Made by a program: the position numbers and the translations under genes | The notes under the pieces: model-generated | The model's database searches: none | What the model was told of the DNA's origin: nothing | The model's input: the letters and a program-made list of their open reading frames with translations, nothing else | Assembly: GCA_015228935.1 (NCBI GenBank) | Contig: JADGCO010000033.1 | Location: 1-42,957, forward strand | Length of the DNA stretch: 42,957 nt | Direction: 5' to 3' | From: Magnetococcales bacterium | GTDB lineage: Bacteria > Pseudomonadota > Magnetococcia > Magnetococcales > DC0425bin3 | In this document: positions 7,457 through 15,711 of the stretch, piece by piece | Position numbering within the stretch: the stretch's first letter is position 1 | Layout: every line of letters begins with the position of its first letter

Positions 7457-9584
7457 TTTTTTCCAGAATCAACATGTGCAGAACAGGATCAGCAAACACC
7501 GTCCGATAGTCGGGCAGAATATTCTTTTTATCAAGCTGGGCAAACAGCGCGTATTCGTCATAGGGCCAGTCCGGCCTTTTGAAAATCAAGACATGAGAAG
7601 GTCGATAGGTCTCCACCTGCCAGGTCAAAAACAACAGATTGTCGCCATGACCGATGGCCTGTCGGTCGGCCAGGGCACCGACATACTGGGGCAGGGAGCT
7701 GGAGACCAGTGCCCCGACAGGGGTCATTTTTTGCACGATCTCCATGACCTGCGCGACATTCTGTTCGGCTTTTCGTTTTGAAGCAACTGTGAATGCCTTG
7801 GTGAATACGCCCCAACACAGTGCCGCCACCAGGACGAGACCAACCAGGAAATGCCACTCTCTCCCGCCCTCGATTTTCCCCATGCCAAACCGCACCGGCC
7901 AGGACAACAACATCAAAACCAGTACCGCCAGAAACGGCAGAAACAAAATAAGAAATCGCGCAAAAAACACCACTCCCGGATTCAAGGCATTCAAGACAAA
8001 GGCCAGGATGACAAAAAACAACGTATATTGAATGGAAAGCCAGCGGGATTTGCCCAGTAAGAGCGACAACAAGAGAATCATCAACAATCCCAGAGCGACA
8101 GGAACCGTCATGTGCCTGCCGCTTTGCACGGATACCAGGTATTGGAAATCCTTGCCGAGTTGTTCACCCATGATGCGTATCCTGCCCTGCCAGGGTTCGG
8201 GTTGCCAGGTGGCCAGATCCAGGGTGCTACCCAGGGCCTGCACGCCCAGCATGTAATTGTATAAAAAGACATACTTTTCCAAAAGCCGCACCCGCTTCAA
8301 ATGCAGCTCCAACAGGAAGGTATTCAGGGGAGAGAGGGTTTCATTTGCGGAGGGGTGCCAGGTGAAATGGTCCGGATCGATCCTGACCCGGTAACGCTCG
8401 GCAAGCAGGTCGAGAAAAGGACCGTTCTTGACCTGATAGGATCCATCCGGTTTGGTTTTGAAAACGTTCACGGCGGAATGGGCGATCACCCCTTGGCGGG
8501 CAACATAGGCGCTCCACGGCAGGGCCACGGCCAGAAAGGCCAGACCCATGACCAGTAGTGGCAGGGTGGCCGCTCCTGCCCGTCTTGCCTGCTGGACAAA
8601 CAGCGGGAGGATGAAAATCAAACCCAGCAAGACCACCCCAATACCGCCTTCTCCCTTGGTAAACAGGGGCGGAATCAGGCACAAAAACAGTGCGAACGCC
8701 TCGATCCAGCGGTTTTGCCAACGCAGAAGCAGCACGAAGGCCAACAACACATACAACAACGTCACCGCTTCAATAAATCCGAGAAGAAACACCGGATCCA
8801 GGGGCAGGAGCAGGGCCATGGCCACCAGAATTTCCAATGGCAGAAGAGCCACAGGCATCCCCAACCGTGAACCCCAGATGCGTACCCATTGCTGGGCAAC
8901 GGGAACAAGCGCGGCCCCGACCAGGAACAAGATGCAGGAAAGTACCAGGGGATGTTCCGGAAACAGATGAAAATACAAAGCAGACAACAACGGCAGAAAA
9001 GGCAACCGGGACGGAATGGGCATGGATCGCACCAGCCCCGTCTGCACGACCGCCGTCAAATCTTCGGGTCGTTGGGGAAAATCCAGGACCAGATAGGAGG
9101 TGACATAACCCAAACCCCGGTAGAGGCTTTTGGCCAGGGCCAGACTCTCCACCTGATCTCCCAGGCCATACCGCAATGACCCGGGAAAGACAAAAGTGGA
9201 GAAAGCCACCCCACCCCCCACCAGGAACAACAAGGTCCATGGCAGCCAGAAGGGTCCAAAGGGGGGAAAGGATTTTTCCTGCCGGTTGAGGCGGATTTCC
9301 CGTCCCAGAAGCAGGGCCGGCACGACCAGCACCACACACCAGGCCGCCCAATCCCGACCCCGGGCATCAAGAGGCAAGACCAGGTGAATCAGCGCCGAAA
9401 GGGGAAACAGGAGTGCCAGACCAAGTCCAAACCCGGCACACACTCGAAACAGCCCCGTATCCGCATGGGGCACGGCTCCCAACCTGCGGAGCAGCGGCAA
9501 CCCGTAAGCTGTGGCCGAAAGAGCCATGACACCCAGGGACAACAAAAAACTCCCCACTGTCATGAACGGAGACATGTCTCCCAT
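7452..9584 (-). CDS. polytopic membrane protein, GT-C glycosyltransferase-like
   Basis: This 710-residue protein has more than ten hydrophobic segments, a charged loop of about 110 residues in the middle (after LPWSAYVARQG) and a soluble C-terminal domain of about 110 residues (from KRKAEQNVAQVMEIV). The layout, with many membrane spans and a C-terminal extracytoplasmic domain, resembles GT-C family enzymes that use lipid-linked sugars, such as PMT/ArnT-like proteins. A clear catalytic DD or DE motif in the first loop was not identified, so the enzyme call is tentative. The start is uncertain between ATG 9584, 9575 and 9563. The nearby nucleotidyltransferase and SGNH hydrolase genes fit surface polysaccharide work. 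Confidence 0.65.
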   Translation of the reverse strand: MGDMSPFMTVGSFLLSLGVMALSATAYGLPLLRRLGAVPHADTGLFRVCAGFGLGLALLFPLSALIHLVLPLDARGRDWAAWCVVLVVPALLLGREIRLNRQEKSFPPFGPFWLPWTLLFLVGGGVAFSTFVFPGSLRYGLGDQVESLALAKSLYRGLGYVTSYLVLDFPQRPEDLTAVVQTGLVRSMPIPSRLPFLPLLSALYFHLFPEHPLVLSCILFLVGAALVPVAQQWVRIWGSRLGMPVALLPLEILVAMALLLPLDPVFLLGFIEAVTLLYVLLAFVLLLRWQNRWIEAFALFLCLIPPLFTKGEGGIGVVLLGLIFILPLFVQQARRAGAATLPLLVMGLAFLAVALPWSAYVARQGVIAHSAVNVFKTKPDGSYQVKNGPFLDLLAERYRVRIDPDHFTWHPSANETLSPLNTFLLELHLKRVRLLEKYVFLYNYMLGVQALGSTLDLATWQPEPWQGRIRIMGEQLGKDFQYLVSVQSGRHMTVPVALGLLMILLLSLLLGKSRWLSIQYTLFFVILAFVLNALNPGVVFFARFLILFLPFLAVLVLMLLSWPVRFGMGKIEGGREWHFLVGLVLVAALCWGVFTKAFTVASKRKAEQNVAQVMEIVQKMTPVGALVSSSLPQYVGALADRQAIGHGDNLLFLTWQVETYRPSHVLIFKRPDWPYDEYALFAQLDKKNILPDYRTVFADPVLHMLILEKK

Positions 9585-9626
9585 GCACGGCTCTTGACAA
9601 AAGGTGTTGTACGTCTGGTCGGGAAC

Positions 9627-9657
9627 CCTGGGGAAAGAGAGTAACCCCTTCCCCAGG
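9627..9657. terminator. hairpin after the small helical protein gene
   Basis: CCTGGGGAA (9627-9635) pairs with TTCCCCAGG (9649-9657) around a 13-base loop, about 50 bases beyond the stop codon of the minus-strand gene at 9704-9964. No clear T run follows, so terminator strength is uncertain. Confidence 0.4.
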
Positions 9658-9703
9658 TCAGAAGAAACACGGGGCAGAATTCCAATCGATCAGGAGAATG
9701 GAT

Positions 9704-9964
9704 TCATCCCGGTTTGGGGGCTGCGTAGAAAGCTCCCTTGGCAACCTCTTCCCGAGAGAGGGTGAAGGTCGCCGCTTCCTGGGCAAACCCTCTGGTGTAA
9801 GTTGATACTTCGGCGCTGGCCTTCTCGGACAACTGCGCCATGGACTGCAACGTCCGCCTGGACTCAACTGTCGAGCTGATCCGAATATTCTGCTCAGCCT
9901 CCCTGGCAAATCCTTTCGCCATATTGTCAATATTCATACCCAGATCCACGCCGCTTATGGCCAT
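9704..9964 (-). CDS. small helical protein of unknown function
   Basis: This 86-residue protein was not recognised. It has no signal peptide or membrane segment. The middle (residues about 14-70) is rich in Ala, Glu, Ser and Arg and is probably all-helical, with segments MAKGFAREAEQN and SMAQLSEKASAEV. The C-terminus ends in APKPG. ATG 9964 has GAGG eight bases upstream, which supports a real gene, as does the hairpin downstream at 9627-9657. It stands alone between a membrane protein gene and a divergent nucleotidyltransferase gene. Size and helicity loosely recall filament or chaperone subunits, but no motif supports that. Confidence 0.6.
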   Translation of the reverse strand: MAISGVDLGMNIDNMAKGFAREAEQNIRISSTVESRRTLQSMAQLSEKASAEVSTYTRGFAQEAATFTLSREEVAKGAFYAAPKPG

Positions 9965-10172
9965 CGGATGATCCTCTATTGTTCAGGGTTGCATGGCTGT
10001 TGCTGCCTCCACCAAAATAAAACCGGAAGGCATCCTCTTCAGGATACGATGTCCTGCCGAATGTTTAAAGGAGAAAATAAAAAAATCTGGTAAAATGCAG
10101 CATGTTGACGCCGTGTGTGGGCGTTGCCGATCAACGTTTCTGGAAGTGGCAAGGCACAAGAGGAAAATACCC

Positions 10173-11822
10173 ATGCAGATCATCATTCCCATGGCCGGCT
10201 TTGGCGAGAGGTTTCGGCGGGCCGGATATACACTCCCCAAACCCCTGATTCCGGTCGATGGCAAACCCATCGTGGCCCATGTGCTGGATCTGTTTCCGGG
10301 AGAAAACGACATCACCTGTATTTGCAACCGGGATCATCTGGCCAATCCTGATTACCGGATGGCGGACATCATCCACCAGCACGCCCCAACCGCCCGCATC
10401 CTGGCCATTGCCCCCCACAAGCTCGGCCCCATCCAAACCTTGCAGGCCATCCGGGGTCTGGTGGATTTGCAACGACCGGTGGTGGTCAATTATTGTGACT
10501 TCAGTTGCTGGTGGGACTGGTCGCATTTCAAAGAGTTCGTGCAGACGTGCGGTTGTGATGGAGCCATTCCGAGCTATCGGGGTTTTCATCCCCACTCCCT
10601 CTATTCATCCTATTATGCCTATCTGCGCGAAACGGGAGGCTGGATTACCGATATCCAGGAGAAACAGCCCTATACGGATAATCCCATGCAGGAATACGCC
10701 TCCAGCGGTACCTATTATTTTGCCAGCGGTGCCCTGCTGCAAAAGGCCATGGATGCCGCCATGGCCCAGGATTTGACCACTGCCGGTGAATTTTATGTCA
10801 GCATGGCCTACAAACCCCTGCTGGCGGCGGGGCATCGGCTGGCGGTTTACGAAATCCAGCATTTCATGCAATGGGGGACCCCCCGGGATTTGGCAGATTA
10901 TCAGGCCTGGTCCGGCATGTTTCACGCCCTGGCCGCCCCCCTGCCCCCTCCTCCTCCCCCCCTGGGTACCCTCATGATTCCCATGGCCGGTCTGGGATCC
11001 CGATTTGCGCAGGCTGGTTATCAGACCCCCAAGCCCCTGCTGCCGGTCTCGGGACGCCCCATGGTGGTACAGGCCGCCCGGGATCTGCCTCCAGGCCAGC
11101 AGGTTGTTTTCATTCTCCGCACCGCCATGCCGGGTCGGGAACACATTGAGCGGGAAATCCAGCAGGCCTTCCCCCACGTCCGGTTTGTCCGCCTCGACCA
11201 CCCCACCGACGGCCAGGCCCGCACCTGCATGCTGGCCATGGCGGATGTCGATCCTGACGCCCTGTTGACCATCGGGGCCTGCGACAACGGCCTGATCTAC
11301 GCGCCCGAACGCTACCAGACCCTGCTTGACGATCCCGGCGTGGATGTCATTGTCTGGGCCATGCGCGGCCATCCGGGCGCGGCACGCCAGCCGCACATGT
11401 ACGGCTGGATCGATGCCCCGGGAGGAAAAATTCGCGCCATTTCGGTCAAGGTACCCCTCTCCGATCCAACCCTTGATCCCATCATCGTCGGTGCCTTCAC
11501 CTTCAAGAAGGGACGCCATTTCACCGCCGCCGCCGAACGGATGTTCGCCCGCCAAGGCCTGGTCAATGGCGAATATTATGTGGATACCTGCATCAACGAT
11601 GCCCTGGCTTTGGGCTTGATTTGCCATATCCTGGAGGTGACCGCCTACCCCTGCTGGGGAACCCCGGACGATCTGTTGACGTTCGAATATTGGCAATCCT
11701 GTTTTCAAAAACGGCCAACCCACCCCTACTCGCTGGAAAAAGACCAGCGCATTCCAGCCTCGGCCCGCACTGAACTGGCTGAAAAATACCGGCCCCAACT
11801 CATGCTACCCCCCGTGTCCTGA
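10173..11822 (+). CDS. tandem fused sugar-phosphate nucleotidyltransferase
   Basis: This 549-residue protein contains two nucleotidyltransferase domains in tandem. Domain 1 starts with MQIIIPMAGFGERF, then AGYTLPKPLIPVDGKP. Domain 2 starts at about residue 267 with MIPMAGLGSRF, then AGYQTPKPLLPVSGRP. Each has the GxGxRF loop, the PKPL(I/L)PV motif that binds nucleotide and sugar phosphate, and a candidate metal aspartate (NYCDFS and IGACDNG). A polyproline linker (APLPPPPPPL) joins them. Such enzymes activate sugar phosphates for surface glycans. The fusion is unusual; most relatives are single-domain. ATG 10173 is chosen over the upstream open frame because AGGA lies about eight bases ahead and the domain begins at once. 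The sugar substrate cannot be told from sequence. Confidence 0.82.
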   Translation: MQIIIPMAGFGERFRRAGYTLPKPLIPVDGKPIVAHVLDLFPGENDITCICNRDHLANPDYRMADIIHQHAPTARILAIAPHKLGPIQTLQAIRGLVDLQRPVVVNYCDFSCWWDWSHFKEFVQTCGCDGAIPSYRGFHPHSLYSSYYAYLRETGGWITDIQEKQPYTDNPMQEYASSGTYYFASGALLQKAMDAAMAQDLTTAGEFYVSMAYKPLLAAGHRLAVYEIQHFMQWGTPRDLADYQAWSGMFHALAAPLPPPPPPLGTLMIPMAGLGSRFAQAGYQTPKPLLPVSGRPMVVQAARDLPPGQQVVFILRTAMPGREHIEREIQQAFPHVRFVRLDHPTDGQARTCMLAMADVDPDALLTIGACDNGLIYAPERYQTLLDDPGVDVIVWAMRGHPGAARQPHMYGWIDAPGGKIRAISVKVPLSDPTLDPIIVGAFTFKKGRHFTAAAERMFARQGLVNGEYYVDTCINDALALGLICHILEVTAYPCWGTPDDLLTFEYWQSCFQKRPTHPYSLEKDQRIPASARTELAEKYRPQLMLPPVS

Positions 11823-11831
11823 ATTCCCGAA

Positions 11832-11872
11832 AAAAACCAGGGGGAAGGTCTCTCTCCTTCCCCCTGGTTTTT
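11832..11872. terminator. bidirectional terminator between convergent genes
   Basis: CCAGGGGGAAGG (11837-11848) pairs with CCTTCCCCCTGG (11856-11867). It is flanked by an A run on the left and TTTTT on the right, so it can work as an intrinsic terminator in both directions between the nucleotidyltransferase and the carboxypeptidase genes. Confidence 0.85.
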
Positions 11873-11899
11873 CGCACCCTTGATTTCAGATCTGACGGG

Positions 11900-12997
11900 T
11901 CAGGAGTTGCCACTTGCCCTGATTTCAACATGCCGGGGAACGGCGATGGCGGGAGCCTTGACCGGCACCGAGACAAACTCGGTGATACCGCGACCCATGC
12001 CATTCGAAGAGCTTTCAGCCGTCGAAACCATGCGCTGTTGTGTATTCTCATTCCGCAACCGGGCAAAGGCCTGGTCCATCAACTCCGCCATCCTGTTGTC
12101 CCGCGACACGGCAGAGCGGCCCCCAAAAACCACCACGATCAACCGGTTCGAACCGCGGACCGTGGAGCCGACCAGGTTGAACCCAGAGGCACGGATATAC
12201 CCGGTCTTGATGCCATCCATCCCTTCGTAGCGGCTCATCAGGTGATTGTGATTGTTGTGGCGCACTCCGGCATAGGTGAACGCTTCCCGGCTGAAATAGG
12301 GATAGAATTGCGGATGGTGATAGACCAGGGCGTAACCGAGTTTTGCCATGTCCCGGGCGGTCGTCACCTGTTCGGGATCATGCAGACCGGAGGGGTTGCG
12401 GAACGTGGTTTTGCTCATTCCCAGCTCACGCGCCTTGTTGTTCATCAGGCGCACAAACCCCTCCTCGCTGCCACCGATGGCCTCGGCCAGAACAACGGTC
12501 GCATCGTTGGCCGATTTGGTCACCAGACCCAACAAGGCATCCTCCAGGCGAATTTCCTGCCCCGGCCGCAAGCCCAGTCGAGAGGGTTGTTGATTGCTGG
12601 CATTCTGGGAGACGGGCAACTGCTGGTTGAGGTTGGCCTGTCCGCTCTTCAGGGCATCGAAGGTCAGGTAAAGCGTCATCATTTTGGTCAACGATGCGGG
12701 ATGGCGCGTTTCATCATGGTTGGTGGCATGCAACACCCGACCGGTCTTGGCATCCATGACCAGATCCGCATAGCCCGCTGAACTGTCCACGCCGGCGCGG
12801 GCATGTTTGGCCCGTTTTGCCTTCTGGCGCTTGCCGTATTTTTTCGATTTGTTCTTTTTGGATTTTTGGGCAAACCTTTGGGCAGCACGGCCAGATCCAT
12901 CTGCCGCATTGACGGTGTACGGATCAAGCGCCCAAACCGATACCAAGAGAACCAAGAGAAACTTAATGATCCCGGCACTGCGACTTGATGGCAACAT
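11900..12997 (-). CDS. D-alanyl-D-alanine carboxypeptidase (PBP5/6-like, S11)
   Basis: This periplasmic serine peptidase trims the terminal D-Ala from peptidoglycan stem peptides. The 365-residue protein has an N-terminal signal sequence (IIKFLLVLLVSVWA, residues about 10-23) and the three penicillin-binding motifs: SLTK at 102-105, SAN at 162-164 and KTG at 264-266. The catalytic domain ends near residue 310. A tail of about 50 residues replaces the usual beta-rich PBP5 C-terminal domain, so the membrane anchor may be missing. An unusual Lys/Arg-rich stretch (about residues 44-68) lies between signal peptide and catalytic domain and could bind anionic polymer or nucleic acid. The gene converges on the nucleotidyltransferase gene through the terminator at 11832-11872. 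Confidence 0.93.
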   Translation of the reverse strand: MLPSSRSAGIIKFLLVLLVSVWALDPYTVNAADGSGRAAQRFAQKSKKNKSKKYGKRQKAKRAKHARAGVDSSAGYADLVMDAKTGRVLHATNHDETRHPASLTKMMTLYLTFDALKSGQANLNQQLPVSQNASNQQPSRLGLRPGQEIRLEDALLGLVTKSANDATVVLAEAIGGSEEGFVRLMNNKARELGMSKTTFRNPSGLHDPEQVTTARDMAKLGYALVYHHPQFYPYFSREAFTYAGVRHNNHNHLMSRYEGMDGIKTGYIRASGFNLVGSTVRGSNRLIVVVFGGRSAVSRDNRMAELMDQAFARLRNENTQQRMVSTAESSSNGMGRGITEFVSVPVKAPAIAVPRHVEIRASGNS

Positions 12998-13461
12998 AAC
13001 GCGATTTCCCTGTTATGGTTTCCAGGTTGACCATATTGCGCGACAAAAGCGAAAAAGCCAACCTTCTTGGATTGGGTGTGCCGCCAAACGCATCCCTGCG
13101 GCTGGCCACGAACCCGTTGACACGAGCGATTGTTCACTGTTGGCGATCCACGCACGCAATTATGCTGCCAAAGTCGGCTCTCCCCAGACAAAACCCTGAA
13201 AATAAATTAAAAATATTTCGTTACAAACAGAACCCGAACCCGAAAACATTCCCCCGGAACGCCATGCAATTGGCAGGCTCCGTCAATCTTCATCACTGTC
13301 ACTTTTTCGCAAATGATTCCCCTGGTACAACAGACTGCCCCGTTTCTCCTACCAAAACCGGCCAACCTGAAATACCCGGAATCAAACCTTGCCAACCAGG
13401 ATTTTGGCAGAAAAAATGTGGCCCTGAGAGTCAAGCGAGACCCGATCTCCAAAGGATCCTG
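12998..13461. other. divergent intergenic region, no gene seen
   Basis: This 464-base stretch separates divergent genes. A plus-strand frame is open through it into the SGNH hydrolase gene, but its translation is rich in Pro, Asn and Cys and lacks domain character, so it is not treated as coding. A TTGACA near 13117 has no matching -10 element. An AT-rich patch (about 13197-13220) could hold a promoter, but none is clear. Confidence 0.5.
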
Positions 13462-14814
13462 ATGAATACCTTTCAAATGCCGAAAAAGATTTTATATTCA
13501 TCATTTTTGATTGTCTTGACACTCATATTTCTTGAAACCGTTCTGCGTATCTATGATATGGCCCGCAACGACATCATCCCGCTGGAGCTTTTGACAACCT
13601 TGCAGGTCCAGGGGGGGGGTGGCGGCAAGGTGGCCCATCCATTTCTTCTCTATACCAATGGGCGCAATTTTTCCGCCCATCTACCCATGATGGAGTCTGG
13701 CCGGAAATTTTATGCCGCCACCAATGCCGACGGCTTTCGCACCCCCAATTTTTATCCAAAATTGCCGGGGGTCGTGCGAATCCTGCTTCTGGGGGATTCA
13801 TTCATGTTTGGCTATAACGCCAGCCAGAGCGAGACGGTGGCCGTGCGTCTCGAAGAGATGCTGCGGCAGGAGTTCGGGGTCGGTGTGGAGGTGTTTTCCC
13901 TGGGAGTCCCCTCCTACGCCACAGTACAATATGCGGTCCTGGCGAGAATTTATTTTGACTATCTGACCCCGGATCTGGTCATTGTCGCAGTGGATCAGAG
14001 TGACCTGAATGAGGACATTCAGCGGGAAACGTTGTGGCTCCGGGATGCCGACCAGGCCCCCATCCGGGTTCAGGATGATTATTTCAAGAAAGCCAGCCAG
14101 GATTATGTCCACATCCGCTTCGATGCCGACCGGAATATTCACCTGGATGACAACCAGCAAAAAAACACCTCCTGGCAAACCAGGATGCGCATCGGCAGTT
14201 CGTTGTACAGGCACTACTTTGACCTGCAACGCCAGATCGAGGCCCTTTTGCCCCAGCTTGTATCCAGACCCCACCCGGAAAGTATGACCACCGTCAGCTA
14301 CGACGCTCTGGTGGACAAATTCGGGCCTGATTTGCGCCAGGTTGAATTTCCGGTCGAATCCGGCCAGACAAAAAAGATCAGAAAACTGCATGCGGATATG
14401 CTCTGGTTTCCCAGGGAACAATCCCGGGACCATTACAAAAAAAGTCTGCACAATCTGCGTTTTGTCCAAAAAAAGGCCGCCGGTCTCGGCGCTGACCTGT
14501 ACCTGAGCGTGTATCCCTATCCCTGGTTTGTCTCCACCCGGGAGGCGTTGTTGTATCAATACATGACCTATGGCACGATCCTGGATTTCAGGAGCAACCG
14601 GGTATTTCCCCAGATCATGCAGGAGTATGCCCGGGAACTGAATCTGCCCCTGCTCGACTTTTATCCCGTCATGGCCGACACGATCCGACAAAACCCGGAC
14701 AAAAAATATTACGGCCATGGCGATCCGCATTTCAATGGGGACGGCTATCTTGTTTATGCTCGTTTTTTGTTCGATTCTGTCCGGGATGCCGTCGCCCGGA
14801 GAGTGGGAAAATGA
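13462..14814 (+). CDS. membrane-anchored SGNH/GDSL hydrolase-like protein
   Basis: This 450-residue protein has one N-terminal membrane segment (ILYSSFLIVLTLIFLETVL, residues about 10-28). An SGNH-hydrolase fold follows, with block I LLLGDSFMFGYN (Ser 113) and block V HGDPHFNGDGY, where Asp 421 and His 423 complete a catalytic set. Block III may be GVPSYATVQY. Relatives act as esterases or acyltransferase partners (AlgX/AlgJ-like) on surface polysaccharides, which suits the nucleotidyltransferase and GT-C-like neighbours, but the substrate is unknown. ATG 13462 is chosen: AGGA lies upstream and the membrane segment follows at once. The longer open frame from 13015 lacks protein character. Confidence 0.8.
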   Translation: MNTFQMPKKILYSSFLIVLTLIFLETVLRIYDMARNDIIPLELLTTLQVQGGGGGKVAHPFLLYTNGRNFSAHLPMMESGRKFYAATNADGFRTPNFYPKLPGVVRILLLGDSFMFGYNASQSETVAVRLEEMLRQEFGVGVEVFSLGVPSYATVQYAVLARIYFDYLTPDLVIVAVDQSDLNEDIQRETLWLRDADQAPIRVQDDYFKKASQDYVHIRFDADRNIHLDDNQQKNTSWQTRMRIGSSLYRHYFDLQRQIEALLPQLVSRPHPESMTTVSYDALVDKFGPDLRQVEFPVESGQTKKIRKLHADMLWFPREQSRDHYKKSLHNLRFVQKKAAGLGADLYLSVYPYPWFVSTREALLYQYMTYGTILDFRSNRVFPQIMQEYARELNLPLLDFYPVMADTIRQNPDKKYYGHGDPHFNGDGYLVYARFLFDSVRDAVARRVGK

Positions 14815-14831
14815 ACAGGCTTGCATCTCTG

Positions 14832-14850
14832 AATAGACATCACCATAATG
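14832..14850 (+). promoter_or_regulatory. conserved element ahead of brnT copy 1
   Basis: AATAGACATCACCATAATG lies just upstream of brnT. It matches the element at 21088-21106 and the inverted copy at 31865-31883 at most positions. Conservation outside the coding region suggests a BrnA operator or a shared leader. BrnA antitoxins are known to repress their own promoter; binding here is inferred. Confidence 0.45.
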
Positions 14851-14854
14851 GAAT

Positions 14855-15127
14855 ATGAAGATCACCTGTGACCCTGCCAAGAGGGAGTGGACTCTTGCCA
14901 AACGAGGACTTGATTTTCTTCGTGCTACGGAGATATTTTCCGGTGAGCAATACACCCGTCAGGATATGCGCGAGGAGTACGGAGAGTCTCGTTTCATCAC
15001 AATTGGAATCCTCGACAACAGGATGGTCGTCCTGGTTTGGACACCGCGTGGAAATGCCCGACATATCATTTCCTTAAGGAAGGCCAATGAACGCGAACAA
15101 ACCCGATATCAATCCCATTTGGACTGA
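14855..15127 (+). CDS. brnT: BrnT-family ribonuclease toxin, copy 1
   Basis: BrnT is a small RelE-fold ribonuclease that blocks translation and is held in check by BrnA. The 90-residue protein shows family landmarks: ITCDPAK at the N-terminus, KRGLDFLRATEIF, SRFITIGIL, VVLVWTPRGNARHIIS and the C-terminal RKANERE. It starts 40 bases after the SGNH hydrolase stop codon and overlaps brnA by 41 bases, the usual toxin-first brnTA order. Nucleotide similarity to copy 2 (21104-21391) is evident along the gene. It seems intact. Confidence 0.9.
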   Translation: MKITCDPAKREWTLAKRGLDFLRATEIFSGEQYTRQDMREEYGESRFITIGILDNRMVVLVWTPRGNARHIISLRKANEREQTRYQSHLD

Positions 15128-15356
15128 TCCGGACGATGCCCCGGAACTTACGGATGCATGGTTTGAACAGGCCGATCTGTACAGGGGGGGGCAATTGGTT
15201 CGTCGTGGTCGGCCTGCCGGTGGTGAAACAAAGGTTTCCACCAGCGTGCCTTTCGATGCCGAAATCATTGCAGCCTTTCGTGCCACTGGTAAGGGATGGC
15301 AGACACGCATGAATGATGCCCTGCGCGATTGGTTGCAGTCGCATTCACCAACGTGA
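15087..15356 (+). CDS. brnA: BrnA-family antitoxin, copy 1
   Basis: BrnA is the DNA-binding antitoxin of BrnT and autoregulates the operon. The 89-residue protein has an acidic N-terminal part (DPDDAPELTDAWFEQAD) that binds toxin, then RRGRPAGGETKVSTSV and a ribbon-helix-helix-like C-terminus (IAAFRATGKGWQTRMNDALR). ATG 15087 lies inside the brnT 3' end with GGA upstream. The 3' 95 bases are close to identical with those of brnA copy 2, and the first 58 residues also match the chimeric protein at 31521-31811. Confidence 0.9.
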   Translation: MNANKPDINPIWTDPDDAPELTDAWFEQADLYRGGQLVRRGRPAGGETKVSTSVPFDAEIIAAFRATGKGWQTRMNDALRDWLQSHSPT

Positions 15357-15397
15357 TTGAGTTTCTTCGTTTACATCAGTTTCATTGCCTTCTTCCA

Positions 15398-15607
15398 GTG
15401 AACGTCATTGTGACAGCGGAAATGCTCAAGGTGGTGCTGGCTGATGGCCGGGAAGTGGCGGCTCCCCTGGCATGGTTTCCACGATTGTTGGAAGCAACCC
15501 AAGAGCAACGGGAAGATTGGCGGTTTATCGGTGGCGGAATCGGCATCCATTGGGAAGCCGTGGATGAGGATATTTCTGTAGACAGCCTCATGATGCAAAA
15601 ACAGTGA
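15398..15607 (+). CDS. DUF2442 protein
   Basis: The segment LADGREVAAPLAWFPRLL, followed by GGGIGIHWEAVDEDISV, is typical of DUF2442, a small domain often encoded in toxin-antitoxin neighbourhoods beside DUF4160-type partners. No DUF4160 gene is seen here. The start is unclear: the frame is open from a TTG at 15329 inside brnA, while GTG 15398 gives a 69-residue protein close to domain length, without a clear ribosome site. Expression may depend on readthrough from brnTA. It could be a leftover from a lost pair. Confidence 0.6.
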   Translation: MNVIVTAEMLKVVLADGREVAAPLAWFPRLLEATQEQREDWRFIGGGIGIHWEAVDEDISVDSLMMQKQ

Positions 15608-15711
15608 TGACCAAACTCGATATGGTCATGGCAAGAACCTGTTCATGCCGAAGCTGTTGCAATATGATCGGTAAAAGATAGACTATTTTCATTAAATCGG
15701 ATATTTTAAGC

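Noticed and set aside
9993-10172. N-terminal extension of the nucleotidyltransferase
   Set aside because: Sixty residues without homology before the canonical start of the domain; ATG 10173 has a proper ribosome site.
13117-13145. TTGACA as promoter of the SGNH hydrolase gene
   Set aside because: No -10 element at 16-18 bases spacing.
13015-13461. N-terminal extension of the SGNH hydrolase frame
   Set aside because: Pro, Asn and Cys-rich text without domain character; ATG 13462 has a ribosome site and is followed directly by the membrane segment.
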